NCBI GenBank assembly: GCA_027673765.1
Contig: JAQDWB010000007.1
Location: 105,625 to 153,708 of the forward strand
DNA length: 48,084 bases
Reading direction: 5' to 3'
Source of the DNA: Coriobacteriaceae bacterium AM113-163
GTDB lineage: Bacteria; Actinomycetota; Coriobacteriia; Coriobacteriales; Coriobacteriaceae
A program made the position numbers and the translations under genes. This document shows, one piece after another, positions 17,894 to 25,464 of the stretch (its first letter is position 1; every line of letters starts with the position of its first letter). The notes under the pieces are model-generated. The model had not been told where the DNA came from. It worked only from the letters and a program-made list of their open reading frames with translations, and did no database searches.

Positions 17894-18823
17894 CTACCCG
17901 TTTGCTTCAATGAGCTTTTCAAGCCTCAAAACTCGATGGTAGAGGGCCGACTTCGACAAGGGAGGGTCAGCCATCTCCCCTAAATCACGCAGCGACAGAT
18001 CGGGATAGCGCTCGCGCAGGTCGCAAAAGACCGCCAAGGCATCCGGAAGCGCATCGCGAAGGCCGCGCTGCTCGAGCTCATCGATAAGCGCAAGCTGATG
18101 TTGGGCAGCACCGGCGCTTCTGGTCTGGTTGGCGAGCTCGGCGTTCACGCGACGGTTCACATCGTTCTTAACCAACTTGACCGCGCGCGCCTCCTCAATC
18201 TCGGCAACGCTGCGCTTGGCACCAATCAGCTTTAATAAATGCTCGATTTCCTCGGCGCTCTTAATGTACACGGCATATGACCCCCGCCGCGCATTAACAC
18301 GAGCATGGACCCCAATCTGCCCCAACAGGTCGCAAAGCCCCTTGGCATATTGCTCGCCCTGCACCGCGATCTCCAAATGAAAATCGCCGCGTGGATCGGC
18401 CACGAAGCCGCCCGCGATGAGCGCGCCGCGGATGTAGGCAAGCCTGCAGCAGGGACGGGCAACGATGTGTCGGGGAACACCAGCAACGAGCCCTCCCCTG
18501 CGGTCTAGAATACCCAGCAGCACCAGAGCCTTGTCCAGGTCGGGTTGATCGGGCAGGGTAATGAGATAGTTACGGACCTTATGCAAGACCGATTTACGAA
18601 CGGTGAATTCCGTTTTGAGCTTAAGGATGCGATGCGTCAGCGTGATCATCGTGCGCGCGACGGCTCCCGTCTCGGTCGCGACCGTCAAACGATACCGCCC
18701 GGAGCCGGCCAACGAAAGCGTACCGCTCACACGCGTCAGGGCGGCAAGCGTCGACAAATCGCAGTATTCACATTCGGGTTCGCAGCGCGCAAGCTCGTCG
18801 CGCACCTCAGCGGTAAACGACAT
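17894..18823 (-). CDS. whiA: DNA-binding protein WhiA
   Basis: A 309-residue protein of the WhiA family (LAGLIDADG-type N-terminal domain plus C-terminal helix-turn-helix). WhiA is a sporulation regulator in streptomycetes and is involved in cell division or chromosome segregation elsewhere. The start MSFTAEVRDELA, the internal NDVNRRVNAELANQ segment and the C-terminal HTH with LRDLGEMADPPLSKSALYHR are diagnostic. It follows rapZ by six bases. No yvcK-type gene lies between rapZ and whiA, although it usually does. Confidence 0.95.
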   Translation of the reverse strand: MSFTAEVRDELARCEPECEYCDLSTLAALTRVSGTLSLAGSGRYRLTVATETGAVARTMITLTHRILKLKTEFTVRKSVLHKVRNYLITLPDQPDLDKALVLLGILDRRGGLVAGVPRHIVARPCCRLAYIRGALIAGGFVADPRGDFHLEIAVQGEQYAKGLCDLLGQIGVHARVNARRGSYAVYIKSAEEIEHLLKLIGAKRSVAEIEEARAVKLVKNDVNRRVNAELANQTRSAGAAQHQLALIDELEQRGLRDALPDALAVFCDLRERYPDLSLRDLGEMADPPLSKSALYHRVLRLEKLIEANG

Positions 18824-18829
18824 GCAGGC

Positions 18830-19732
18830 CTATGCCTTCGTGTTGGCGCGCGACAGGTCGCGGTGGGAGATGCTCACGTGATACTGGGCGCCTTCCAGGT
18901 AACGGGCCGTGGCCTCGGCAATGGCGACGCTACGGTGCTGTCCGCCCGTGCAGCCGATGGCGATAGAAAGCTGCGGCTTACCCTCCGCGATATAGCCCGG
19001 CATCACCGTATCGAGCAGCTGCGTCCAGGCCTTCCAGAACTCCTGGGTCTTGGGATGGTCCAGAACAAAGTCGGAGACTTTCTTATCGAGACCGGTCATG
19101 GTACGCATCTCGGGATCGTAAAACGGATTGGGCAGGAAGCGAACGTCGATCATAATGTCCGCCTCGACGGGCATACCGTGCTTAAAGCCAAACGAGAACA
19201 CGTGAACGTCCATGAGCTGCTGGTCGGACAACTCGGAGAACGCCATGCGCAATTTGTTGCGCAGGGCAGAGGTGCGCAGGCGGCTCGTGTCGATAATCAT
19301 ATCGGCTCGATCGCGCACGCCCCGCAGCTGAAGGCGCTCGCGCTGAATGGCATCGGCCGTAGTCTCCCCCGGCTTGGCAATGGGATGACGGCGGCGATTT
19401 TCGCTGTAGCGACGAATCAGCACCTCGTCAGAAGCCTCCAGGAACACGATGTCGCAGCTCATCTCGCGCTCTTCGAGCGCGGCGACCGCATCGAGCAACT
19501 CGTCAAACAGTCCCTGGCTACGCAAATCGCAGGTGACGGCGAGATGCCTGCCCACGCCCGTATTGATGCCGACGAGCTCGGCAAGCTGGGCGATGAGACG
19601 CGGAGGTAGGTTATCAATGCAAAAATAGCCCATGTCCTCGAACACGTGCATGGCCTGTGTGCGGCCCGATCCGGACATTCCGGTGATGATGACGATATCG
19701 GGGATGCGCTCCGAGCGCTCCGCCGCATCCAT
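18830..19732 (-). CDS. rapZ: RapZ / YvcJ family nucleotide-binding protein
   Basis: A 300-residue P-loop protein with Walker A GMSGSGRT (18-25), a DNLPP motif (~41) and the C-terminal CTGGQHRSVA domain. In E. coli RapZ tunes amino-sugar synthesis through small RNAs; in Gram-positives YvcJ has a poorly known role. The ATG at 19732 is preferred because AAGGGAG stands just upstream; earlier in-frame starts exist. It is adjacent to whiA. The upstream gene nanE is separated by a terminator at 19762-19800. Confidence 0.94.
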   Translation of the reverse strand: MDAAERSERIPDIVIITGMSGSGRTQAMHVFEDMGYFCIDNLPPRLIAQLAELVGINTGVGRHLAVTCDLRSQGLFDELLDAVAALEEREMSCDIVFLEASDEVLIRRYSENRRRHPIAKPGETTADAIQRERLQLRGVRDRADMIIDTSRLRTSALRNKLRMAFSELSDQQLMDVHVFSFGFKHGMPVEADIMIDVRFLPNPFYDPEMRTMTGLDKKVSDFVLDHPKTQEFWKAWTQLLDTVMPGYIAEGKPQLSIAIGCTGGQHRSVAIAEATARYLEGAQYHVSISHRDLSRANTKA

Positions 19733-19761
19733 GGCATCTCCCTTTTGCATGTGCTGCCTCC

Positions 19762-19800
19762 CAAAAACAAGCGCGGGACCCAGCAACCCGGATCCCGCGC
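19762..19800 (-). terminator. Terminator at the end of the sialic-acid operon
   Basis: On the minus strand GCGCGGGATCC pairs with GGGTCCCGCGC (19790-19800 with 19771-19781), followed by TTGTTTTTGG. It separates nanE from rapZ. Confidence 0.85.
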
Positions 19801-19851
19801 GGTCAATTGCCTATATTGAGTATACCGCCCCGAGCGGATACGAGGCCTGTC

Positions 19852-20538
19852 TTACGCCTCAAGCGCAGCCTTGAACCAACTCGTAATACTCGTGGGGTGC
19901 GTGATGGCGGTGCCGACGACAACGGCCCAGGCGCCAGCATCGATCGCAGCGCGAGCCTCCTCGGGCGTGTGCACGCGGCCCTCGCAGATGATGGGAAGGC
20001 CGGGAAACTCCTCGGTCGCCTGGCGCAGGAGCGGCAGATCGGGACCGTCGGCCATGGTGCAATCGATAGCGGCAACACCATGGGAAAGCGTGGTGGACAC
20101 CAGGTCGAAGCCCATGTCGACAGCACGACGAATATCCTCGATGGTGGCACAATCCGCCATCAGGAGCACGCCCTCCTCGTGCAGCGGGCGGAAGGTATCC
20201 TCGACGGTCTTGCCATCGGGACGCGGACGATCGGTGGCGTCGATCGCCACGATATCGGCACCGGCAGCAACGCAGGCGCGAGCGTGACGCAGCGTCGGCG
20301 TGATGTAAACGCCCTCGTGTCCATCCTTCCACAGGCCGATGACGGGAACCTCACAGCGACCCTTAATAGCGGCAATGTCGGCAAGGCCCTGACAGCGAAT
20401 GGCGGCGGCGCCGCCAAGCTCGCAAGCGCGAGACATTTGAGCCATGGTCTCGGGCGTACGAAGCGGCTCGCCCATATACGCCTGAACGCTCACGACGAGC
20501 TTGCCCTTCAGGGATTGAATCAAAGGATCGACGGTCAT
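19852..20538 (-). CDS. nanE: N-acetylmannosamine-6-phosphate 2-epimerase
   Basis: A 228-residue TIM-barrel epimerase converting ManNAc-6-P to GlcNAc-6-P, the last sialic-acid-specific step. Family hallmarks are VSVQAYMGEPLRTPE near the start, the GGAAAIRCQG strand, GLWKDG with the catalytic lysine (~70), TPT...AGADIVAIDAT and the C-terminal GRVHTPE and VVGTAIT phosphate site. It is last in the operon, directly before a terminator. Confidence 0.95.
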   Translation of the reverse strand: MTVDPLIQSLKGKLVVSVQAYMGEPLRTPETMAQMSRACELGGAAAIRCQGLADIAAIKGRCEVPVIGLWKDGHEGVYITPTLRHARACVAAGADIVAIDATDRPRPDGKTVEDTFRPLHEEGVLLMADCATIEDIRRAVDMGFDLVSTTLSHGVAAIDCTMADGPDLPLLRQATEEFPGLPIICEGRVHTPEEARAAIDAGAWAVVVGTAITHPTSITSWFKAALEA

Positions 20539-20561
20539 AAGGCTGCAACCTTTCTCAGAAC

Positions 20562-20592
20562 AGCCTCCCGAGGCGTGTTGTCTCGGGAGGCT
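20562..20592 (-). other. Intercistronic hairpin between the ROK kinase and nanE
   Basis: A perfect 11-bp stem (20562-20572 with 20582-20592) with a 9-base loop and no T run. It may be an RNA-stability or processing hairpin. Confidence 0.5.
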
Positions 20593-20608
20593 CCTACAGC
20601 AGATACGT

Positions 20609-21574
20609 TTACTTCAACGAGGCAAGAAGATGCTCAGCGGCACCGATGAGCGGAGCATCGCCCTCCAGAGAACCGATGAGGATCGGCGTGTCCTGAAGCG
20701 GATCGAGCGCCTGGCTGGCATAGCCCTCGTGCACCGAATCCTTCCACGTCCGCGAACGCCAATCGGGACCTTGGTGAATCACGCCGCCCGAAAGCACGAT
20801 GACCTCAGGGTCCAGGATGTTAGCGAGCGAGCCCAAGCTGGCACCCAGCGCAAAGCCGGCATCATGGATGACCTCGGTCGCCTTTGCGTCGCCTGCACGG
20901 CACAGGTCGTTCACATCGCGACCGACCGAAGGACGGCTGGGGTCGACGCGGCCAAAGCGCTCATCGTACATACGACCAATGGAAGTGCCCGAAGCAACCG
21001 ACTCCAGATGGCCGGAACGCCCGCAGGCGCAGGGAATGCCGGCGGCAGCCGAACACTCGATGTGGCCCATATGGCCAGCAGCACCATGGAAGCCCTGCAT
21101 CACGCGGCCGTTCTCGACATATGCTCCGCCGATGCCCGTACCGATGCCAAGACACAAGACGGAGAACTTGCCCTTGCCGACGCCCCAGTGGGCCTCGCCC
21201 AGAGCATGAGCCTGCACGTCGCCTACAACGGCAACGGGAAGACCGAGGTCCTCGCGCAGACGCGGCCCCAACTGAACGCCGGACCAACCGGGCATAATCT
21301 CGTTGGCATACGCGATGGCGCCCGTCTTGGGATCGACGACGCCGGCGGCACCGATACCGACGCCAAGGACCTCGACATCGGGATTCGCCTCGAGAGCAGC
21401 CTTGATGGACGCCTCGATACGCTGGAAGACGGCCTCGCCGCCCTCCTGGGCCTCGGTAGGAACCTCGGCCTCAAAAACGGGATGGGGCACGCTGCCGTCA
21501 GCCGGGTACTCCATGATGGCAGTCGCGATCTTAGTTCCGCCGATATCGACAGAGCAGACGTACTTGTTCTCCAT
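20609..21574 (-). CDS. nanK: ROK-family sugar kinase, probably N-acetylmannosamine kinase
   Basis: A 321-residue ROK protein. The ATP phosphate motif is DIGGTK (10-15), and the catalytic Asp119 lies in VGDVQAHALGE. GIGTGIGGA (143-151) is the adenosine-phosphate loop. By position between the lyase and epimerase genes it should phosphorylate ManNAc to ManNAc-6-P; sequence alone would equally allow glucokinase. The zinc site is unusual: AAGHMGH (165-171) and PCACGRSGHLE (181-191) have His189 where ROK proteins usually have a third cysteine. CTAAGGAGAG precedes the ATG. Confidence 0.85.
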   Translation of the reverse strand: MENKYVCSVDIGGTKIATAIMEYPADGSVPHPVFEAEVPTEAQEGGEAVFQRIEASIKAALEANPDVEVLGVGIGAAGVVDPKTGAIAYANEIMPGWSGVQLGPRLREDLGLPVAVVGDVQAHALGEAHWGVGKGKFSVLCLGIGTGIGGAYVENGRVMQGFHGAAGHMGHIECSAAAGIPCACGRSGHLESVASGTSIGRMYDERFGRVDPSRPSVGRDVNDLCRAGDAKATEVIHDAGFALGASLGSLANILDPEVIVLSGGVIHQGPDWRSRTWKDSVHEGYASQALDPLQDTPILIGSLEGDAPLIGAAEHLLASLK

Positions 21575-21673
21575 GTCGCTCTCCTTAGGAGATAAATAAC
21601 AACTACAGGAAATGAAGGCGGTGTTATCGCCGCAACTTGGTAAAGGTTTCCCAGGTGCCCGAGGTTGGGGTGA

Positions 21674-21715
21674 AAGTGGTCGGGCGTTGACCTAATGGGT
21701 CACGCCCGACCACTT
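21674..21715 (-). other. Long hairpin between nanA and the ROK kinase
   Basis: A perfect 14-bp stem (21674-21687 with 21702-21715), with further pairing inside the loop (TGACC...GGTCA). On the minus strand only TTTC follows. It may reduce downstream transcription or stabilise upstream mRNA. Confidence 0.55.
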
Positions 21716-21745
21716 GAGCCCCAAGATCGGGTGCCTGGGGAAGCT

Positions 21746-22666
21746 TTACAGGAGACCGTTGTCCTGAAGGACCTTGCGAATCGCCTCGACGTTCTCGCCA
21801 GTCATGGCCTTCACCGGGCGCGGCATGGTCGGGCTGTCAAAGATACCCATGAGGTTCATAGCGGTCTTGAAGGCGCCGACGCCACCGGCATAGCCCTGAA
21901 CGCCCGAGGTGACATCCCAGATGTGCGAAATCTCATTGAGGCGATCCTGCTCGGCCTTGACGGTAGCCCAGTCACCAGCCTGGGCGGCCTTCCACTGACG
22001 CACGTAGCCCTCGGGCTCAACGTTGGCGAGACCCGGAACGGAACCGTCGGCGCCACCAAGGTAAGCGCCGTCGACAACAACCTCGTGACCGGTGAGGATG
22101 CTCATCGGATGGCCGTTCTTCTCGTTCTCCTGAACGAGGTAGCGGAACGAGATGTCATCACCCGAGGAATCCTTGACGCCGGCCAGAACGCCCTCGGCGC
22201 CGAGCTTGGCAAGGAGCTTCCAGGGGAGCTTGGTGTGGACGCACACGGGAATGTCATAGGCAAAGATGGGCAGGTCGAGCTCCTCGTGCAGGATGCGGAA
22301 GTGCTCCTCGACCTCGGTCATGCCCTGCAGGGCATAGAACGGGCAGGTGGCGACGAGGGCATCGGCGCCCAGCTCCTGGGCGACCTTGCCGTGCTCGATC
22401 ATGCGCTCGGTCTCGGTATCGATGATGCCGACCAGAACGGGAACGCGGTGGTCGACGATACGAACGGCCTCGGCGATAATCTGGCGACGGCGCTCGTCGG
22501 TGGAGAAGACGACCTCGCCCGAGGATCCCAAGAAGAACAGGCCATCGACGCCGGCATCGATCATGCGGTTGATGCTGCGCTCAAAGGAGGCAACGTCGAG
22601 CTGGTGATCTTCGGTATCGGGAACAACGACGGGAGGGATAACGCCGGTGAATTTCTGAGTTGCCAC
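21746..22666 (-). CDS. nanA: N-acetylneuraminate lyase / DHDPS-family aldolase
   Basis: A 306-residue class I aldolase of the DapA/NanA family, expected to split N-acetylneuraminate to ManNAc and pyruvate. Schiff-base Lys165 lies in AGVKDSSG, Tyr137 in FAYDIP, and the carboxylate loop is GSSGE (47-51). The loop and the YDIPVCVHTK stretch differ from classical NanA (GSTGE, YNIP), so it is a divergent member; the neighbouring nanE and kinase support the sialic-acid role. The start is GTG at 22666, with AAGGAG six bases upstream; no ATG fits. Confidence 0.8.
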   Translation of the reverse strand: MATQKFTGVIPPVVVPDTEDHQLDVASFERSINRMIDAGVDGLFFLGSSGEVVFSTDERRRQIIAEAVRIVDHRVPVLVGIIDTETERMIEHGKVAQELGADALVATCPFYALQGMTEVEEHFRILHEELDLPIFAYDIPVCVHTKLPWKLLAKLGAEGVLAGVKDSSGDDISFRYLVQENEKNGHPMSILTGHEVVVDGAYLGGADGSVPGLANVEPEGYVRQWKAAQAGDWATVKAEQDRLNEISHIWDVTSGVQGYAGGVGAFKTAMNLMGIFDSPTMPRPVKAMTGENVEAIRKVLQDNGLL

Positions 22667-22734
22667 AAGAATCTCCTTAGCTGTCTGGCGGGCGGCCCTA
22701 TGCCACCCACTCTTGTTGGCAGTGTCCAGGCCGT

Positions 22735-23586
22735 CTAGGCCAAAGAACACGGGTAGAACGTTTGGTTAAAAAAGTCGACGACTTCGTTTTCGAACGCATT
22801 GATGCGCTCGTGAGCGTATTTTGCATAGATGATATGCCTCCGGTCACACTCAAGACCGTTGAATACGGCAAACTGATCCTTGGGATCGCTCACGGTATCC
22901 ATAAGCGATGTGCCCATGAGCACCGATTCGCGCACCCGAGACGACAGCGCCTCGAGGCCGCCAGGAAGCGGATTGGCAACCGCCGTGCAGACGAGGCCCC
23001 GCTCGTCCAGAGCAGAAACCGCCAGCGCGACTCCGCCGCCAAGACCCTCGCCCCATGCAAAGATGCGGTCGGGGTCCATGCCATCAAGATTGCGCGCCAC
23101 CTTCGCCAGCGCGCAACCCCAACGGACGCGCTCGACAAAAGCGGGCGAAGAAATCCCCCGCCGCAGGTCGTCCGCACCAGCAACATCGTCATCCAGCGCG
23201 AGGACGGCATACCCCATGGCGGCAAATCTCGTCATGTGATGCCAGCCGCGCACAGGCCGATCGATGTCGTGGAACATCAGGCACAGCGGCACGCGCTCAG
23301 ATACTCGGGCACGACCGACAGGCTCGATCAAACGAGCGTGAATCGCATCGTCACCGAGCTCAAAGGAGGCCTCCGAGTAACGGGCGCAGGGGTTAACAAA
23401 GTCAATCGCCGTAATGGCCAGGCCTTGAATCTCAAGATTCGAAGCGCATGTCTCTAAATCAGAAACATCTGCTTGGACATCACCGCGCCAGTCCCGATAT
23501 TCTGCGAGCCTTGACGAAACCGTCCCAGAAATCCCCGCAAGCTCGGGGACAATCAGCTCATCGATATTGCTCTCGCACTTAGACAT
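22735..23586 (-). CDS. Degenerate CE7-type acetylesterase paralogue (likely inactive)
   Basis: A 283-residue protein aligning with the intact CE7 esterase encoded just upstream. It matches through FxxGMGY/FAAMGYAVLALD, the strand before the nucleophile elbow, and the C-terminal DQFAVFN...AHE segment. The elbow is GEGLGGG, so the nucleophile Ser of GASQGGG becomes Gly181, and the oxyanion motif FHGYPG becomes FHDIDR (105-110). Asp230 and His259 of the triad remain. It is also about 40 residues shorter, losing the central lid part. It overlaps the upstream gene by eight bases. It may be a pseudoenzyme partner or decaying duplicate; catalysis is unlikely. Confidence 0.75.
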   Translation of the reverse strand: MSKCESNIDELIVPELAGISGTVSSRLAEYRDWRGDVQADVSDLETCASNLEIQGLAITAIDFVNPCARYSEASFELGDDAIHARLIEPVGRARVSERVPLCLMFHDIDRPVRGWHHMTRFAAMGYAVLALDDDVAGADDLRRGISSPAFVERVRWGCALAKVARNLDGMDPDRIFAWGEGLGGGVALAVSALDERGLVCTAVANPLPGGLEALSSRVRESVLMGTSLMDTVSDPKDQFAVFNGLECDRRHIIYAKYAHERINAFENEVVDFFNQTFYPCSLA

Positions 23587-24556
23587 GAGCCTCCCCTCCC
23601 TTGCAGAAAAACGGAATGATCAGATCGTCAAAATCCTGAATCTCCTCGTGGCCAAAGCCTTCAAAGAACTCATGACGCTTTTCACAGGTCAGGTTGTTGT
23701 AGACTGCAAACTGCGTCGCCGGAGGACAGACGATATCGGCTGTGCCCGTGCCAAACAGCACGGGGCATTTGACCATGGGGGCAAAGTTCTTGGAATCGAA
23801 GTACGCCAGCTTGGCATAGGCTTCGTCGATACGAGTCGAGTCCTCGTCAAACCAGCGAGACCAATAGCGCAGGCCCTCGTAGGCAATGTCGTCGGCATCC
23901 AGATCCCAAACAAGGCGGAAATCCGACAGGAAGGGATAGAGGATGGCGGCACGATTGATAAGCTCGCTATTAAGCGCGCAGGTCGCAATGCCCAAACCGC
24001 CGCCCTGTGATGCGCCGTTCACAAATACGCGGGAAAAATCGATGCCCTCGAGCTCGCGAACAATACGGCACAGAATGCGGATATCCTGGTGCAAGCGGAC
24101 ATAGTAGAGGTTGGCCGGGTCGCCATCGATACCGGCGACGATATGGCCCGCGACCGTTGTGCCTTCAAATCCACCAATATCCTCGGAGGGGCCACCCTGG
24201 CCGGGGCAGTCGAGGGCAATGAGCGCCATGCCCATGCCCGCAAACGACGCCTGCTCGAACCAGCTGCGGCTTGCACCCGGATAGCCGTGGAACTGTAACA
24301 CCAGCGGCACGGGCTCGTCCGAGACGGGTTTAAGGTACTTGGCATGCAGGCGAGCGCCACACATGCCGGTATACCAGAGGTCGAAAAACTGGCAGGTCAC
24401 GGCATCTGTGACCGATGACGTCTCGATCGCATAGTCAAGCCCGACCGCGTCGGCCTCGGCCATGCGATCCTTCCAAAAGAGATCGAAATCTGATGGACGG
24501 GGCATGGCGCCTCGATATTCACCAAATTGATGTTGTAGCTCCTGAGCACTTGGCAT
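23579..24556 (-). CDS. CE7 acetylxylan esterase / cephalosporin-C deacetylase family, probable sialate O-acetylesterase
   Basis: A 325-residue alpha/beta hydrolase of carbohydrate esterase family 7. The catalytic triad is Ser183 in GASQGGG, Asp274 in GTADIV and His303 in FGHEE; FHGYPG (89-94) supplies the oxyanion hole, and the N-terminal PRPSDFDLFW segment is typical. In a sialic-acid operon it plausibly removes O-acetyl groups from imported sialic acid; that substrate is inference. The start is taken as ATG 24556, because the family's N-terminal helix begins there; ATG 24505 with GAGG upstream is the alternative. Confidence 0.88.
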   Translation of the reverse strand: MPSAQELQHQFGEYRGAMPRPSDFDLFWKDRMAEADAVGLDYAIETSSVTDAVTCQFFDLWYTGMCGARLHAKYLKPVSDEPVPLVLQFHGYPGASRSWFEQASFAGMGMALIALDCPGQGGPSEDIGGFEGTTVAGHIVAGIDGDPANLYYVRLHQDIRILCRIVRELEGIDFSRVFVNGASQGGGLGIATCALNSELINRAAILYPFLSDFRLVWDLDADDIAYEGLRYWSRWFDEDSTRIDEAYAKLAYFDSKNFAPMVKCPVLFGTGTADIVCPPATQFAVYNNLTCEKRHEFFEGFGHEEIQDFDDLIIPFFCKGGEAHV

Positions 24557-24636
24557 GGCTCGTGAACCCAACCTTTCGAAATCGCAACGGAGGTGCGCCC
24601 GGCAAGGGAACCGGGTGCACGGGAGGGAAAGCGAAC

Positions 24637-25464
24637 CTACTCGCCGAGCTTGGGATGAAGCAGCGACGGCGCAGCGCCGAGCAGCATCTTGGTGTAGGGG
24701 TCCTGAGGGTGCTGGAAGACCTGCTTGGCCTCGCCCTGCTCGACGATCTTGCCGCCATTCATAACGATGATGTCGTCAGAGATATAGCGGACCGTCTGGA
24801 TGTCATGGCTGATGAACACCATGGCCAGGCCGAGCTCCTTCTTAAGGTCGGTCAGCAGGTTCAGAATCTGCGCGCGGACAGAAACGTCCAGAGCCGAGGT
24901 GGGCTCGTCGGCGATGATGGCATCGGGGTTCAGCGACAGAGCACGGGCAATTGCGACGCGCTGGCGCTGGCCGCCCGAAAGCTGGCCGGGAAGAACCTCG
25001 GCGGCGGAGCTGGGCAGACCGGTGAGCTCCAAGAGCTCCTTGACGCGCTTCTCCTGCTCGGCCTCGGTACCCAGGTTGTGGACGCGCATGGGGTCGAGCA
25101 GCTGCTCGCGAACGACCATGCGGGGGTTGAGCGCCGTGGCCGGGTTCTGGAACACGACCGAGATGACGCGACCCATGTGGCGACGGTCCTCGGCGGTACG
25201 CTTGGTTACGTCCTTGCCCTTAAAGTAGACCTTGCCGCTCGTGGGGGCCTGCAGGCCGCACATGACGTTGGCGGTGGTGGACTTACCGCAACCGGACTCG
25301 CCGACGATGCCGATCGTCTGACCGGGCATGAGCCTAATCGTTACACCCTGGACGGCGTGAACCAGGTTGGGGTGCAGAATCGAGCCGGTACGGGTCCTAA
25401 AGGTGACGTGGACGTCATCAAGGAAGATGATCGGCTCGACGCCGTTGACTGCGGTCTCGCTCAT
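24637..25464 (-). CDS. ABC transporter ATPase (SatD/OppF type)
   Basis: A 275-residue ABC ATPase of the peptide/nickel subfamily. Walker A GESGCGKST (~56-64), Q-loop FQNP, signature SGGQRQ, Walker B IIADEP and switch His are intact. It lacks the C-terminal oligopeptide-domain cysteines of OppF: it stops soon after DPYTKMLLGA. Its ATG abuts the stop of the fused permease-ATPase gene (TAGATG), with GGAGGTGATG upstream. It would form the second nucleotide-binding domain of the sialic-acid importer. Confidence 0.9.
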   Translation of the reverse strand: MSETAVNGVEPIIFLDDVHVTFRTRTGSILHPNLVHAVQGVTIRLMPGQTIGIVGESGCGKSTTANVMCGLQAPTSGKVYFKGKDVTKRTAEDRRHMGRVISVVFQNPATALNPRMVVREQLLDPMRVHNLGTEAEQEKRVKELLELTGLPSSAAEVLPGQLSGGQRQRVAIARALSLNPDAIIADEPTSALDVSVRAQILNLLTDLKKELGLAMVFISHDIQTVRYISDDIIVMNGGKIVEQGEAKQVFQHPQDPYTKMLLGAAPSLLHPKLGE

